Notes: generated from the sequence alone by a model not told the origin. A DNA stretch of 64,000 nucleotides from Parvularcula dongshanensis (GCF_014199615.1 NZ_JACHOB010000001.1:868001-932000); one strand, 5' to 3'; counted from the stretch's first letter, positions 54,355-62,888 are shown. Made by a program: numbers and translations.

Positions 54355-55395
54355 ATGGGCACGTCCATGCTGCGCATCGGCCCGCACACCCTGACGAACA
54401 ACGTCGTCCTCGCGCCCATGTCCGGCGTGACGGACCTGCCGTTCCGGCGTGCCGTCGCGGCCTGCGGGGCGGGGATGGTGGTTTCCGAGATGGTGGCGTC
54501 CGAAGAGTTGGCGCGAGCGCGGCCCGACGTGGTGCTGCGCGCGGCGTTGGACGAGGGGCTCGGCCTCAACGTCGTTCAGCTCGCCGGTCGCGAGGCGCGC
54601 TGGATGGCCGAAGGCGCCCGGATCGCCGAGGCGAACGGCGCGGACGTCATCGACATCAACATGGGCTGCCCCGCGCGGCAGGTGACGGGCGCGCTCTCCG
54701 GCTCTGCCTTGATGCGCGACCTCGACCACGCCCTGACGCTGATCGAGGCGACGGTCGGTACCGTGTCCGTTCCGGTGACGCTCAAGATGCGCCTCGGCTG
54801 GGACCATGACAGCCTCAACGCGCCCGAGCTCGCGCGCAGGGCGGAGGAGGCGGGCGTACAGCTCGTCACCGTGCACGGCAGGACCCGCTGCCAGTTCTAC
54901 AAGGGCGAGGCGGACTGGCACGCCGTCCAGGCGGTCAAGGACGCGGTGACGATCCCGCTCCTCGTCAACGGCGATGTCAGGACCGCTGGCGACGCCCGCG
55001 CCGCGCTCGCGGCGTCGGGCGCGGACGGCGTCATGATCGGCCGGGCGGCGGAGGGGCGCCCCTGGCTCCTCGCAGGCATCGCCAGGGCGCTCGAAGGTGG
55101 CGGCGAGGCGCAGGAGCCCGATCCCCGCACGCGGGCGCGCATCGCGGTTCGTCACTACCGCGAGACCGTCACGCACTACGCATGCGGCCACGGCCAAAGC
55201 GCCGAGCGGGGCAGGGCGCTCGGCATCCGCACGGCGCGCAAGCACGTCGCGGCCTATGTCAGGCACGTCCACGCTTCGGCGCCGGACGGCGGCCGGGCCC
55301 TCGCGGGCGCGCTCTGCCGGTCGACCGATGCCGAACAGGTCGCCGCCGGCCTCGAGGCGGCGATGCTCGAGGAGCCCGCCGCGATCGCAGCCTGA
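54355..55395 (+). CDS. dusB: tRNA dihydrouridine synthase DusB (NifR3)
   Basis: A 346-residue FMN enzyme that reduces uridine in the D-loop of tRNA. VLAPMSGVTDLPFRR is the FMN-side N-terminus, DINMGCPARQV holds the catalytic Cys, HGRTRCQFYKGEADW and VNGDVRTAGDARAAL follow, and MIGRAAEGRPW is the phosphate-binding strand. ATG 54355 has GGAG. In many alphaproteobacteria dusB (nifR3) is followed by ntrB, ntrC, ntrY and ntrX; here ntrYX follow directly. Confidence 0.93.
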   Translation: MGTSMLRIGPHTLTNNVVLAPMSGVTDLPFRRAVAACGAGMVVSEMVASEELARARPDVVLRAALDEGLGLNVVQLAGREARWMAEGARIAEANGADVIDINMGCPARQVTGALSGSALMRDLDHALTLIEATVGTVSVPVTLKMRLGWDHDSLNAPELARRAEEAGVQLVTVHGRTRCQFYKGEADWHAVQAVKDAVTIPLLVNGDVRTAGDARAALAASGADGVMIGRAAEGRPWLLAGIARALEGGGEAQEPDPRTRARIAVRHYRETVTHYACGHGQSAERGRALGIRTARKHVAAYVRHVHASAPDGGRALAGALCRSTDAEQVAAGLEAAMLEEPAAIAA

Positions 55396-55422
55396 GGCGA
55401 AGGCGCACAACGTTCGTTCATG

Positions 55423-55450
55423 GTTACCGATTGTGTTGAATCTCGGTAAC
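55423..55450. promoter_or_regulatory. Dyad GTTACCGA-N12-TCGGTAAC upstream of ntrY
   Basis: Perfect 8-base half-sites (55423-55430 and 55443-55450) are 20 bases apart, two helical turns, and end 40 bases before the TTG start of ntrY. The size suits a dimeric regulator binding one face of the DNA. With a 12-base loop it could also form an RNA hairpin after dusB, but no T run follows. Confidence 0.55.
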
Positions 55451-55490
55451 AGGTGATGCATTCTCGCCGCAGGTCGATCGAGGCGTCGCG

Positions 55491-57707
55491 TTGGCAAGCC
55501 GGCAAAAGCTGTTCCTGAGAAGGCCGGGCCGGTTGTCGAACCGGACCGTCCTCGTCCTCCTCGCCCTGCTCGCGAGCCTCGTCTTCGCGACGACCGCTTG
55601 GGTCCTCGCCCACCTCGTGGACAGTGTGCCGACGGCCGTGCCGGTCCTCTTCGCGTTGTTCCTGGTCCTTGTCGGCGTCCTCGGCCTTCTGGTTGGCAGC
55701 CGCCTCCTCGCCCTCTACCGCGCCGCGCGGGCGGGCAGCCGGGGGGCGAAGCTGCACGGCCGCCTCGTCGGCGTGCTCTCGGTCGTCAGCATCGTGCCGG
55801 CGGTGGTCGCCTTCGTCCTTTCAGGTGCCGTCCTTCAGTCCTTCGCGCAGAACTACTTCCTCGAGCGGGTCCAGGCGTCCAACGCCGTGGCCCGCGACCT
55901 CGCCAACGGCTACTTCGCGGCGCAGGCGCAGGAGGCGGGCGTCAAGCTCGGCGGCCTGGCCGAGGACCTCGTGGTCCTCGAACGCTTCGGCGGCGGACCG
56001 GAGGCCTCCCCCGTCTATTTCCGCAGCTGGCTCCTCGGCCAGGCGGTGCTTCGCGAGTTCGCGGGGCTGACGATCCTCGGGCCGGACGGCCGGGTGGTCG
56101 CCGCCGTGAGCCAGATGCCGGGCGAGCCCTTCGACCTTCCGCCGATCTCGGTCCTGGAAAGCATGAAGGAGGCGGGCGACGGCTCCTTCAACGTGCTCGA
56201 CGCGACCACGCTCGACACCTACTACGCGACGCTCCGCACCGAGGCGCTCGGGGGCGCGACCCTCATCGCCTACAAGTCGGAACTGCCCGCCTTGAGCGGT
56301 CAGCTCCTCGCCGTGCGCGACTTCCGCGACGAGGCGGCGGGGGTCAGGCGCCGGCTTGCGAACCTCAGCGTCAACTTCGCCGTCGGCTACGGCCTCCTCT
56401 TGATGATCCTTCTCCTCGCGGCCGTCTATCTCGGCCTCCTCGTCGCGGAGAGCGTGGTCGACCCCGTGCGCAGGCTCGCGACGGCGGCGGGGCGCGTCTC
56501 CGAGGGCGACCTCTCGAGCCGCGTGAACCTCCCCCCGCGCCGGGACGAGCTCGGCGACCTCGGGCGCGTCTTCGACACGATGACCGAGCAGCTCGAGGCG
56601 CAGCGGGCGGACCTGATCGCCGCGAACGAGGAGCAGGAACAGCGTCGCCGCTTCATCGAGACCGTGTTGTCCGGCGTGCCGGCAGGGGTACTGACGGTCT
56701 CGGGTGACGGGCACGTCGTCTTCGCGAACCCGGCCGCCGCGAGCATCCTCGGCATGGGCAGGCGCACGCTGCAGGGCACGCCGCTCGGTTCGGTCGCCCC
56801 GGAACTGGCCCCTCTCCTCCAGCGCGCGAGCGGAACCCATGACGGCAGCCTCTCGGGTCAGATCGAGGCGCAACGCCGCGGCGTGACCCGCATCCTCAAC
56901 GTGCAGATCGTGGCGGAGGGCGGCGAGCACGACGAGGCGGGCAGCATCGTCATGCTCGACGACATCACGGCGCTCGTCGGCGCGCAGAGAAGCGCGGCCT
57001 GGGGCGACGTCGCGCGCCGCATCGCGCACGAGATCAAGAACCCCCTCACGCCCATTCAACTCTCGGCGGAGCGTATCCGCCGCCGCTACGGCAAGCAGAT
57101 CGATCAGGACGACCGCGAGGTCTTCGACCGCTGCACCGACACCATCATCCGCCATGTCGGCGACATCGGCCGCATGGTGAACGAGTTCAGCGCCTTCGCC
57201 CGCATGCCCGAGCCGGTCATGGCGACCGAAAACCTCGGCGAGCTGATCCGCGAGGCGACCTTCCCGATCACCGTCGCCTTCCCCACCGTCCGCTTCGTCA
57301 CCGAGCTGCCGGAAGCGCCCGTGCTCGCGGCGTGCGACGGGCGCCTTCTCAGCCAAGCGGTCGGCAACCTGCTGAAGAACGCCGCCGAGGCCGTCACGGA
57401 ACACGCCGTGGACGACCCTTCCGTCAGCGTCGCATTGCTGCGTCTGGGCGGGGAGGCGGTCATCGAGGTCGGCGACAACGGCCCCGGCTTGCCCCCGGAA
57501 GCCGCCCATCGGCTGACCGAGCCCTACATGACGACGCGCGAGAAGGGGACGGGGCTCGGCCTCGCCATCGTCCGCAAGGCGACCGAGGACCAAGGGGGCC
57601 GGTTCGAGATCGACAATGCGGAGGGCGGCGGCGCGCGCGCGCGCATCGTCCTGCCCGCACAGGAGGAAACGCGCGGCGGGGCCGCGCGGGAAAGGCTTGA
57701 AGCATGA
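55491..57707 (+). CDS. ntrY: Sensor histidine kinase NtrY
   Basis: A 738-residue membrane kinase. Three N-terminal membrane helices (VLVLLALLASLVFATTAWVL, VLFALFLVLVGVLGLLVG, LVGVLSVVSIVPAVVAFVL), an extracytoplasmic region, a fourth helix (LLLMILLLAAVYLGLLVA), HAMP, PAS (FIETVLSGVPAGVLTV), then RRIAHEIKNPLTPIQLSAER with the phospho-acceptor His513, and ATPase boxes GDNGPGLP and GTGLGLAIVRKA. The start is TTG 55491. NtrYX of alphaproteobacteria senses nitrogen, redox or oxygen cues. The stop overlaps ntrX. Confidence 0.93.
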   Translation: MASRQKLFLRRPGRLSNRTVLVLLALLASLVFATTAWVLAHLVDSVPTAVPVLFALFLVLVGVLGLLVGSRLLALYRAARAGSRGAKLHGRLVGVLSVVSIVPAVVAFVLSGAVLQSFAQNYFLERVQASNAVARDLANGYFAAQAQEAGVKLGGLAEDLVVLERFGGGPEASPVYFRSWLLGQAVLREFAGLTILGPDGRVVAAVSQMPGEPFDLPPISVLESMKEAGDGSFNVLDATTLDTYYATLRTEALGGATLIAYKSELPALSGQLLAVRDFRDEAAGVRRRLANLSVNFAVGYGLLLMILLLAAVYLGLLVAESVVDPVRRLATAAGRVSEGDLSSRVNLPPRRDELGDLGRVFDTMTEQLEAQRADLIAANEEQEQRRRFIETVLSGVPAGVLTVSGDGHVVFANPAAASILGMGRRTLQGTPLGSVAPELAPLLQRASGTHDGSLSGQIEAQRRGVTRILNVQIVAEGGEHDEAGSIVMLDDITALVGAQRSAAWGDVARRIAHEIKNPLTPIQLSAERIRRRYGKQIDQDDREVFDRCTDTIIRHVGDIGRMVNEFSAFARMPEPVMATENLGELIREATFPITVAFPTVRFVTELPEAPVLAACDGRLLSQAVGNLLKNAAEAVTEHAVDDPSVSVALLRLGGEAVIEVGDNGPGLPPEAAHRLTEPYMTTREKGTGLGLAIVRKATEDQGGRFEIDNAEGGGARARIVLPAQEETRGGAARERLEA

Positions 57708-59104
57708 AACCCATGGCCGTCGACGTGCTCGTTGTCGATGACGAGCAGGACATCCGGGAGCTGATCGCCGGCATCTTGGAAGACGAAGGCTACCAGCCTC
57801 GCACCGCACGCGATTCCGACCAGGTCATGGCCGCCGTGCGCGAGCGCCTGCCGAGCCTTGTTGTCCTGGACATCTGGCTACAGGGCTCGCGCCTCGACGG
57901 GCTCGAGATCCTGACCGAGCTGAAGACGCTCCACCCCGACCTGCCGGTCATCATCATCTCTGGGCACGGCAACGTCGAGACGGCGATCGCCGCCATCCGC
58001 AAGGGCGCCTACGACTTCATCGAGAAGCCGCTGTCCGCCGACAAGTTGCTCCTGACGGCGGAACGCGCCCTCGAGACGGCGCAGCTGCGGCGCGAGAACA
58101 CGACGCTCCGCATGCGGTCGGCGGACCTTGCGCTCGTCGGCAATTCGAGCGCCATGGTACAACTGCGCGGCGTCATCGACCGCGTCGCGGACTCCCGCAG
58201 CCGCGTGCTGATCGACGGGCCGGTCGGTTCCGGCAAGGAGACGGTCGCGCGCGCCCTTCACGCCCAATCGCACAGGGCGGATCGGCCCTTCGTCGTCGTC
58301 TCCGCCGCCTCGATCGAGCCTACGCGGATGGAGGAGGCCCTCTTCGGCATCGAGGGCGAGGACGGCCATCCGCGTACGATCGGCTTGATGGAGCAGGCCC
58401 ATGGCGGCACCCTCCTCTTCGACGAGGTCGGCGACATGCCGATGGAGACGCAGAGCAAGATCCTGCGGGTCCTGGTGGACCAGCGCTTCCGCCGCGTCGG
58501 CGGCGCCCAGCCCGTCAGCGTCGACGTCCGGATCATCTCCACGACCTCGGACGACCTTCTCTCCGGATCGGAAGAAGGCCGGTTCCGCAAGGACCTCTAC
58601 CACCGGCTCGCGGTCGTGAAGATCACGACGCCGCCGCTGTCCAACCGGCGCGACGACATCCCTGCCCTCACCGATCACTTCTTGAAGTCGCTTCCGGGGG
58701 GCAGCGGCCTCGGGCGGCGCAGCCTGACGGAGGACGCGCAGGCGGCGCTTCAGACCTATGAATGGCCTGGCAACGTGCGTCAGCTCCGCAACGTCCTCGA
58801 ACGCACCCTCATCATGGCGGGACGCGGCGAGGGGCCGATCAGCCTCGCCCAGCTTCCCGAAGAGGTCCTGGGCAGCGGACCGAGCCTGCCGACGGGCGAG
58901 GGAATGGAGCAGGTCATCAGCCTGCCGCTGCGCGAGGCGCGCGAGCGTTTCGAGCGGGAGTACCTGATGGCGCAGATTTCCCGGTTCGGCGGCAACATCT
59001 CCCGCACCGCCGCCTTCATTGGCATGGAGCGCTCCGCGCTTCACCGGAAGCTCAAGGCGCTGGGCGTGCAGACCGGCTACAGGGCCGAACGCGCCGATGC
59101 CTGA
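57704..59104 (+). CDS. ntrX: Response regulator NtrX
   Basis: A 466-residue regulator: receiver domain (VLVVDDEQDIRELIAGILED, phospho-acceptor Asp56 in LDIWLQGSRLDGLEIL), AAA+ domain with Walker A GPVGSGKETVARAL and Walker B GGTLLFDEVGDMP, and a Fis-type HTH end (ISRTAAFIGMERSALHRKLK). The sigma-54 contact loop GAFTGA is absent: LFGIEGEDGHPRTIGLMEQ stands in its place. It therefore probably acts as a sigma-54-independent activator or repressor. ATG 57704 overlaps ntrY. Confidence 0.93.
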   Translation: MKPMAVDVLVVDDEQDIRELIAGILEDEGYQPRTARDSDQVMAAVRERLPSLVVLDIWLQGSRLDGLEILTELKTLHPDLPVIIISGHGNVETAIAAIRKGAYDFIEKPLSADKLLLTAERALETAQLRRENTTLRMRSADLALVGNSSAMVQLRGVIDRVADSRSRVLIDGPVGSGKETVARALHAQSHRADRPFVVVSAASIEPTRMEEALFGIEGEDGHPRTIGLMEQAHGGTLLFDEVGDMPMETQSKILRVLVDQRFRRVGGAQPVSVDVRIISTTSDDLLSGSEEGRFRKDLYHRLAVVKITTPPLSNRRDDIPALTDHFLKSLPGGSGLGRRSLTEDAQAALQTYEWPGNVRQLRNVLERTLIMAGRGEGPISLAQLPEEVLGSGPSLPTGEGMEQVISLPLREARERFEREYLMAQISRFGGNISRTAAFIGMERSALHRKLKALGVQTGYRAERADA

Positions 59105-59114
59105 GGCTCGGCGG

Positions 59115-59348
59115 CTAGTATGGCACCGGGTTGATCGGCGCCTCGGGTAGATCGGTCGGCTCTGCCATGGGCGGCATGTCGGGCGGGGCCTTTGGCTTCG
59201 GCGCCTCGGCCTTTGGCTCTGCGCGCTGAGGCGGCGTAGCGGCGGCGCTCGGCTGCTCGAACCCGTCGAGGACGACCAGAGCGCCCGCACCGAGAACCGC
59301 AGCGACGCAGATGGAGACGAGGGCGAAGCGCCGTGTCGATCGCTGCAT
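59115..59348 (-). CDS. Small single-pass membrane protein with Pro-rich tail
   Basis: A 77-residue unrecognised protein. After a short basic start (MQRSTRRF) comes one hydrophobic helix (ALVSICVAAVLGAGALVVL), then a Pro/Ala/Lys/Glu-rich tail (EPKAEAPKPKAPPDMPPMAE) of about 45 residues, probably in the periplasm. ATG 59348 follows GAGGAC. It converges with ntrX. The layout recalls short TonB-like or cell-wall-spanning linkers, but no such domain is complete. Confidence 0.5.
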   Translation of the reverse strand: MQRSTRRFALVSICVAAVLGAGALVVLDGFEQPSAAATPPQRAEPKAEAPKPKAPPDMPPMAEPTDLPEAPINPVPY

Positions 59349-59393
59349 GCCGTCCTCGTTCCGCGGCGCCACCTCGACCCCTATCTCACAGTG

Positions 59394-59885
59394 ATGAACG
59401 AAGAATTGGTGATCGGATTCGGGGGCGGCTGCCATTGGTGCACCGAGGCGGTGTTTTCACATCTGCGCGGCGTCGGCCGCGTGGAGCAGGGGTGGATCGC
59501 CAGCGTCGCCCCCGATGACGACTTCTCCGAGGCGGTACGCGTCACCTTCTCTCCTGGCGCGATCCCCCTCGCGGTCCTGATCGACGTCCATCTTCGCACC
59601 CATTCCAGCGGATCGGACCACAGCATGCGGGGCAAGTACCGTAGTGCGGTCTACGCACCGGACGAGGGGACCGAGCGCCTCGCCGAGGCCGCCCTCGCGC
59701 AGGCTCAAATGGAGATGCGATCGGCAGTGGTGACTCGGGTGCTTCCGCTGACCGCGTTCCGCCCGTCCGGCGACCGGTATCAACGCTACTACGAGCGCCG
59801 ACCCGACGCGCCGTTCTGCCGGACCTACATCGATCCGAAGCTCGCGAAGATGCGGCGGCGCTACGGCGTTCGCGTCCTAGGCTAG
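59394..59885 (+). CDS. msrA: Peptide-methionine (S)-S-oxide reductase MsrA
   Basis: A 163-residue enzyme that repairs S-oxidised methionine. The active-site segment reads FGGGCHWCTEAVF, where the usual GCFWC has His for Phe next to the catalytic Cys. Later family segments are RTHSSGSDHSMRGKYRSAVY and AQAQMEMRSAVVTRVLPLTA with FRPSGDRYQRYYER. ATG 59394 is chosen although a GTG is directly upstream; the ribosome binding site is weak. The Phe-to-His change could alter rate or reductant. Confidence 0.85.
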   Translation: MNEELVIGFGGGCHWCTEAVFSHLRGVGRVEQGWIASVAPDDDFSEAVRVTFSPGAIPLAVLIDVHLRTHSSGSDHSMRGKYRSAVYAPDEGTERLAEAALAQAQMEMRSAVVTRVLPLTAFRPSGDRYQRYYERRPDAPFCRTYIDPKLAKMRRRYGVRVLG

Positions 59886-59922
59886 CGAAATCGCCTCCGC
59901 CGCTTCCGGTGCGAGCCTTTCG

Positions 59923-59954
59923 CGGCCGCCCGCGCAGCGAGAGGCGGGCGGCCG
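59923..59954. terminator. Hairpin between convergent msrA and the OmpA-family gene
   Basis: An 11-base perfect stem, CGGCCGCCCGC (59923-59933) with GCGGGCGGCCG (59944-59954), loop of 10. Located between two convergent gene ends, so it could terminate both, although no T run follows on either strand. Confidence 0.55.
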
Positions 59955-59971
59955 ACATTAGCCTCGCGGCG

Positions 59972-60628
59972 TCAGCCTGTAGGCGTCAGCTGGATCTCGA
60001 CACGGCGGTTCTGGGCGCGGCCCGTCTCGTTCGTGTTCGCCGCGATCGGCTGCGTTTCGCCGTAGCCGAGCGCGTTGATCCGCGGCACCGCGACGCCCCG
60101 GCTCGCCAGGTAGTTGCCCACGGCCTCCGCCCGCGCGATCGACAGGTTCAGGTTCGACTGATCGGAGCCCACGTCATCCGTGTGGCCTTCGACCAGCACG
60201 TTGGTCTTGTTGTACTTCTCGAGTACGGTCGCGACCGAGTTCAAGGTCGCGTAGAACTCCGGCTTCACCGAGGACTGCCCCGTTGGGAAGGTGATGTTGC
60301 CCGGCATGATCAGGCGGATGTTGTCGCCGTTGCGCTGAACGCGGACGCCGGTCGAGGCGAGCTCGTTGCGCAGCTCCTGCTCCTGGCGATCCATGTAAGC
60401 GCCGACGCCCGCACCGATGGCCGCGCCCGCGGCCCCGGCAAGCACCGCGTCGCTCGTCTTGTCGCTGCCGACGATGCCGCCGACCGTGCCGACCACGGCG
60501 CCGATCGCGGCCCCGCGCGAGGCTTTGTTGACCCGTTGTTCCCCGGTGTAGGGGTCGGTGGTCGTGCAGGCTGCCGTCATCGCGAGGGGCGCGGCCATGG
60601 CAGCGACCCCGATCATCAGCTTCTTCAT
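59972..60628 (-). CDS. OmpA-family lipoprotein (YiaD type)
   Basis: A 218-residue outer-membrane lipoprotein. Signal peptide with lipobox LAMTAAC; then a glycine-zipper segment ([35 protein letters not shown]), and a C-terminal OmpA peptidoglycan-binding domain (VLVEGHTDDVGSDQSNLNLS, ALGYGETQPIAANTNETGRA, NRRVEIQL). It anchors the outer membrane to the cell wall. ATG 60628 follows AAGGAGC. Convergent with msrA. Confidence 0.93.
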   Translation of the reverse strand: MKKLMIGVAAMAAPLAMTAACTTTDPYTGEQRVNKASRGAAIGAVVGTVGGIVGSDKTSDAVLAGAAGAAIGAGVGAYMDRQEQELRNELASTGVRVQRNGDNIRLIMPGNITFPTGQSSVKPEFYATLNSVATVLEKYNKTNVLVEGHTDDVGSDQSNLNLSIARAEAVGNYLASRGVAVPRINALGYGETQPIAANTNETGRAQNRRVEIQLTPTG

Positions 60629-60774
60629 TCTCCGCTCCTTCGCCCCGCCCTCGGGGGCCGATGCTTCGCCGCCCTGACGCGGCTCCTGCCCGTCTGTAGC
60701 ACGGGGGCCGTGCGTTTGGCCCCTTAACTACAGGCGGGCTTGCCGCGTGCCCGCCGGGACCGTAGCGCGGAGGA

Positions 60775-61551
60775 ATGAACGGACAAGAAAAAGACGGCGG
60801 GGCGCGCGAAGGCGAACGGATCGCCAAGGTCCTCGCCCGCGCGGGCGTGGCGTCCCGCCGAGAGGCGGAGCGCTTGATCGAGCAGCGCCGCGTCACGGTC
60901 GATGGCCAGACGGTCACGACACCCGCGACCCTCGTCACCGAGGGGCAGGACATTCGCTTCGACGGCGAGCGGGTGGGCGGCCGCCCGCCGGTCCGGCTTT
61001 GGCGCTATCACAAGCCCGACGGCCTCGTGACGACGCACAAGGACCCCCAGGGCCGCCGGACCGTCTTCGAGGCGCTGCCGCCGGCGCTGGGCCGCGTCCT
61101 GTCGGTGGGAAGGCTCGACCTCACGACCGAAGGTCTCCTTCTCCTGACCAATGATGGGGGGCTCTCCCGGGCGCTCGAACTGCCGTCGAACGGCTGGCGT
61201 CGCCGCTACCGGGCGAGGGCTTACGGTCAGGTGACGCAGAACGAGCTCGATCGGCTCTCGGCAGGCGTCGAGATCGACGGCGTCCGCTACGGCCCCGTCG
61301 CGGCCAAGCTCGACCAGATCCAGGGCGGCAACGTCTGGATCACCCTCTCGATCACGGAGGGAAAGAACCGCGAGGTCAGAGCGATCCTGCGGCACCTCGG
61401 CCTTCACGTGAACCGCCTGATCCGCACTGCCTACGGCCCCTTCCAGCTCGGCGGCCTGCAGACCGGCGCGGTCGAGGAGGTCCCGACGAAGCAGCTCAAG
61501 GAGCAGCTCGGCGCGAAGCTGTCGGCCGAACTCGGGATAGGCCGGAAGTGA
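60775..61551 (+). CDS. rluB: 23S rRNA pseudouridine synthase RluB type
   Basis: A 258-residue RsuA/RluB-family synthase. An S4 RNA-binding domain (ERIAKVLARAGVASRREAER) is followed by the catalytic domain with the Asp in SVGRLDLTTEGLLLLTNDG and the family segments LWRYHKPDGLVTTHKDPQGR and ITEGKNREVRAILRHLGL. It modifies 23S rRNA helix 89 in relatives. ATG 60775 has GGAGG very close. Its stop overlaps rsmD by 4 bases, so two rRNA-modifying enzymes share a unit. Confidence 0.92.
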   Translation: MNGQEKDGGAREGERIAKVLARAGVASRREAERLIEQRRVTVDGQTVTTPATLVTEGQDIRFDGERVGGRPPVRLWRYHKPDGLVTTHKDPQGRRTVFEALPPALGRVLSVGRLDLTTEGLLLLTNDGGLSRALELPSNGWRRRYRARAYGQVTQNELDRLSAGVEIDGVRYGPVAAKLDQIQGGNVWITLSITEGKNREVRAILRHLGLHVNRLIRTAYGPFQLGGLQTGAVEEVPTKQLKEQLGAKLSAELGIGRK

Positions 61552-62111
61552 GGGTGACCGGCGGCAGCCTCGGCGGCAGACCCCTGCGCGCGCCGAAGGG
61601 CATGGGCACGCGGCCGACGACCGACCGGACGCGGGAAGCGCTCTTCAACATCCTCGCGCATCGCGAGGACGAGATGCTCGAAGGCGCGCGCGTCCTCGAC
61701 CTCTTCGCTGGGTCGGGTGCCCTCGGCATCGAGGCGATCAGCCGGGGCGCCGCCTTCTGCCTCTTCGTCGAGACCGCCGCCGCGGCGAGGGGCGCGATCC
61801 GCGAGAACTGCGAGGCGCTGAGCCTCAACGGCGTCACCCGCCTCCACCGCCGCTCGGCCACGCAGCTCGGCGCGAAGCCTGCCGGCATGGGGGGGCCTTT
61901 CTCCTTGGCGTTCCTGGACCCGCCCTATGGGCAGGATCTCGTGGCGCCGACGCTCGCAGGCCTCTCGGCAGGGGGGTGGCTAGGCGAGGGCGCGCTGATC
62001 GTGGCGGAGCAGGGGCGAAACGATGCCGCCCCCGAAACGGCCGGCTTCGTCCAGGAGGACGAGCGCGGCTTCGGCGACACCCTCGTCCGTTTCCTGCGCT
62101 ACGGGCGCTAG
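61548..62111 (+). CDS. rsmD: 16S rRNA (guanine-N2)-methyltransferase RsmD
   Basis: A 187-residue SAM enzyme that methylates G966 (E. coli numbering) of 16S rRNA. The N-terminus GGSLGGRPLRAPKGMGTRPT with TDRTREALFNIL is diagnostic, VLDLFAGSGALGIEAISRGA binds SAM, and LAFLDPPYGQDL is the DPPY catalytic motif. GTG 61548 overlaps the rluB stop as GTGA. Its end overlaps the convergent DUF938 gene by 4 bases. Confidence 0.95.
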   Translation: MRVTGGSLGGRPLRAPKGMGTRPTTDRTREALFNILAHREDEMLEGARVLDLFAGSGALGIEAISRGAAFCLFVETAAAARGAIRENCEALSLNGVTRLHRRSATQLGAKPAGMGGPFSLAFLDPPYGQDLVAPTLAGLSAGGWLGEGALIVAEQGRNDAAPETAGFVQEDERGFGDTLVRFLRYGR

Positions 62112-62767
62112 CCCTTCTCGAACACGACCGAGAGGTTGTTCGCCGGCATCTCGCATATCTCGGCGAGGTGCAGGCCCAGCGACGCGCCGAGCGGCTGCAG
62201 CGCGTCGTCGAGGTCGCGGACGCCCCAACCCGGATCGCGCGCCTTGAGCGAGGCGTCGAAGCGCCGGTTGCTCTCGGCCATGACGCCGCGCCGCGAGAAC
62301 GGCCCGTAGAGCATCAACCGCCCGCCGGGCCGAAGCAGCGCCGCCGTGCCCCGGAACAGCCCCTCGCAGGCCGAGAAGAGCGCGATGTGGATCATGTTGG
62401 CGCAGAAGACGCCGTCGGGCACCTCGGACACGTCTCGCCACCAGCCAGGGACGGTGACGTCGAGATCCGATGGCGCCGCCATGCAGCCGTCAGGAACGCT
62501 CTCGGCCCACGCCGCGACGCTCGCGCGGGAGCCTTCGTCGGGTTCGGACGGCAGCCAGCGGAGAGAAGGATAGGCCGAACAAAGAGCGGCCCCATGCTCA
62601 CCCGTTCCCGACGCGACTTCTAGGACGACGCCTCCCGTCGGCATGAGCGAGCCGAAGGCGTCGACGATGGCCGCGCGGTTCCGCGCGGCGGACGGGCTGA
62701 ACAACCGCCTCTCCTCGCGCTCCCGCTCTTCCAGGGCGAGCGGACGTCTTCCTTCGGACACCAGCAC
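62108..62767 (-). CDS. DUF938 family SAM-dependent methyltransferase
   Basis: A 219-residue class I methyltransferase-like protein. DUF938 marks are FSPSAARNRAAIVDAF, VLEVASGTGEHGAAL (SAM loop), LRWLPSEPDEGSRASVAAW and FCANMIHIALFSACEGLF, with GRLMLYGPFSRRG. The start is GTG 62767 or the in-frame GTG at 62761. Function of the family is unknown. Its start region carries a TTGACA that may be the -35 of the divergent tRNA-Gly gene. Confidence 0.88.
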   Translation of the reverse strand: MLVSEGRRPLALEEREREERRLFSPSAARNRAAIVDAFGSLMPTGGVVLEVASGTGEHGAALCSAYPSLRWLPSEPDEGSRASVAAWAESVPDGCMAAPSDLDVTVPGWWRDVSEVPDGVFCANMIHIALFSACEGLFRGTAALLRPGGRLMLYGPFSRRGVMAESNRRFDASLKARDPGWGVRDLDDALQPLGASLGLHLAEICEMPANNLSVVFEKG

Positions 62768-62771
62768 CTCA

Positions 62772-62777
62772 TTGACA
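62772..62777 (+). promoter_or_regulatory. Putative -35 element of the tRNA-Gly gene
   Basis: TTGACA at 62772-62777 is a perfect -35 hexamer 38 bases before the tRNA. A matching -10 is poor (CACACA near 62795), so only the -35 is claimed. Confidence 0.35.
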
Positions 62778-62814
62778 GCGCTCGAGCCTCAGCGCACACA
62801 ACGCGACCGGGCTA

Positions 62815-62888
62815 GCGGGTATGATGTAATGGTAGCCTGTCAGCTTCCCAAGCTGAACGCGCGAGTTCGATTCTCGCTACCCGCTCCA
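62815..62888 (+). tRNA. tRNA-Gly (anticodon CCC)
   Basis: A complete 74-base cloverleaf. The acceptor stem GCGGGTA pairs with TACCCGC; the D arm holds AATGGTAG; the anticodon stem TCAGC/GCTGA encloses the loop TTCCCAA with anticodon CCC; the T arm has GTTCGATTC. CCA is encoded at 62886-62888. Its last 12 bases overlap, on the other strand, the 3' end of the hybrid kinase gene. Confidence 0.96.

Noticed and set aside
55412-55426. GTTC-N7-GTTA before ntrY, close to a LexA box
   Set aside because: One consensus base is wrong and it overlaps the much better dyad at 55423-55450.
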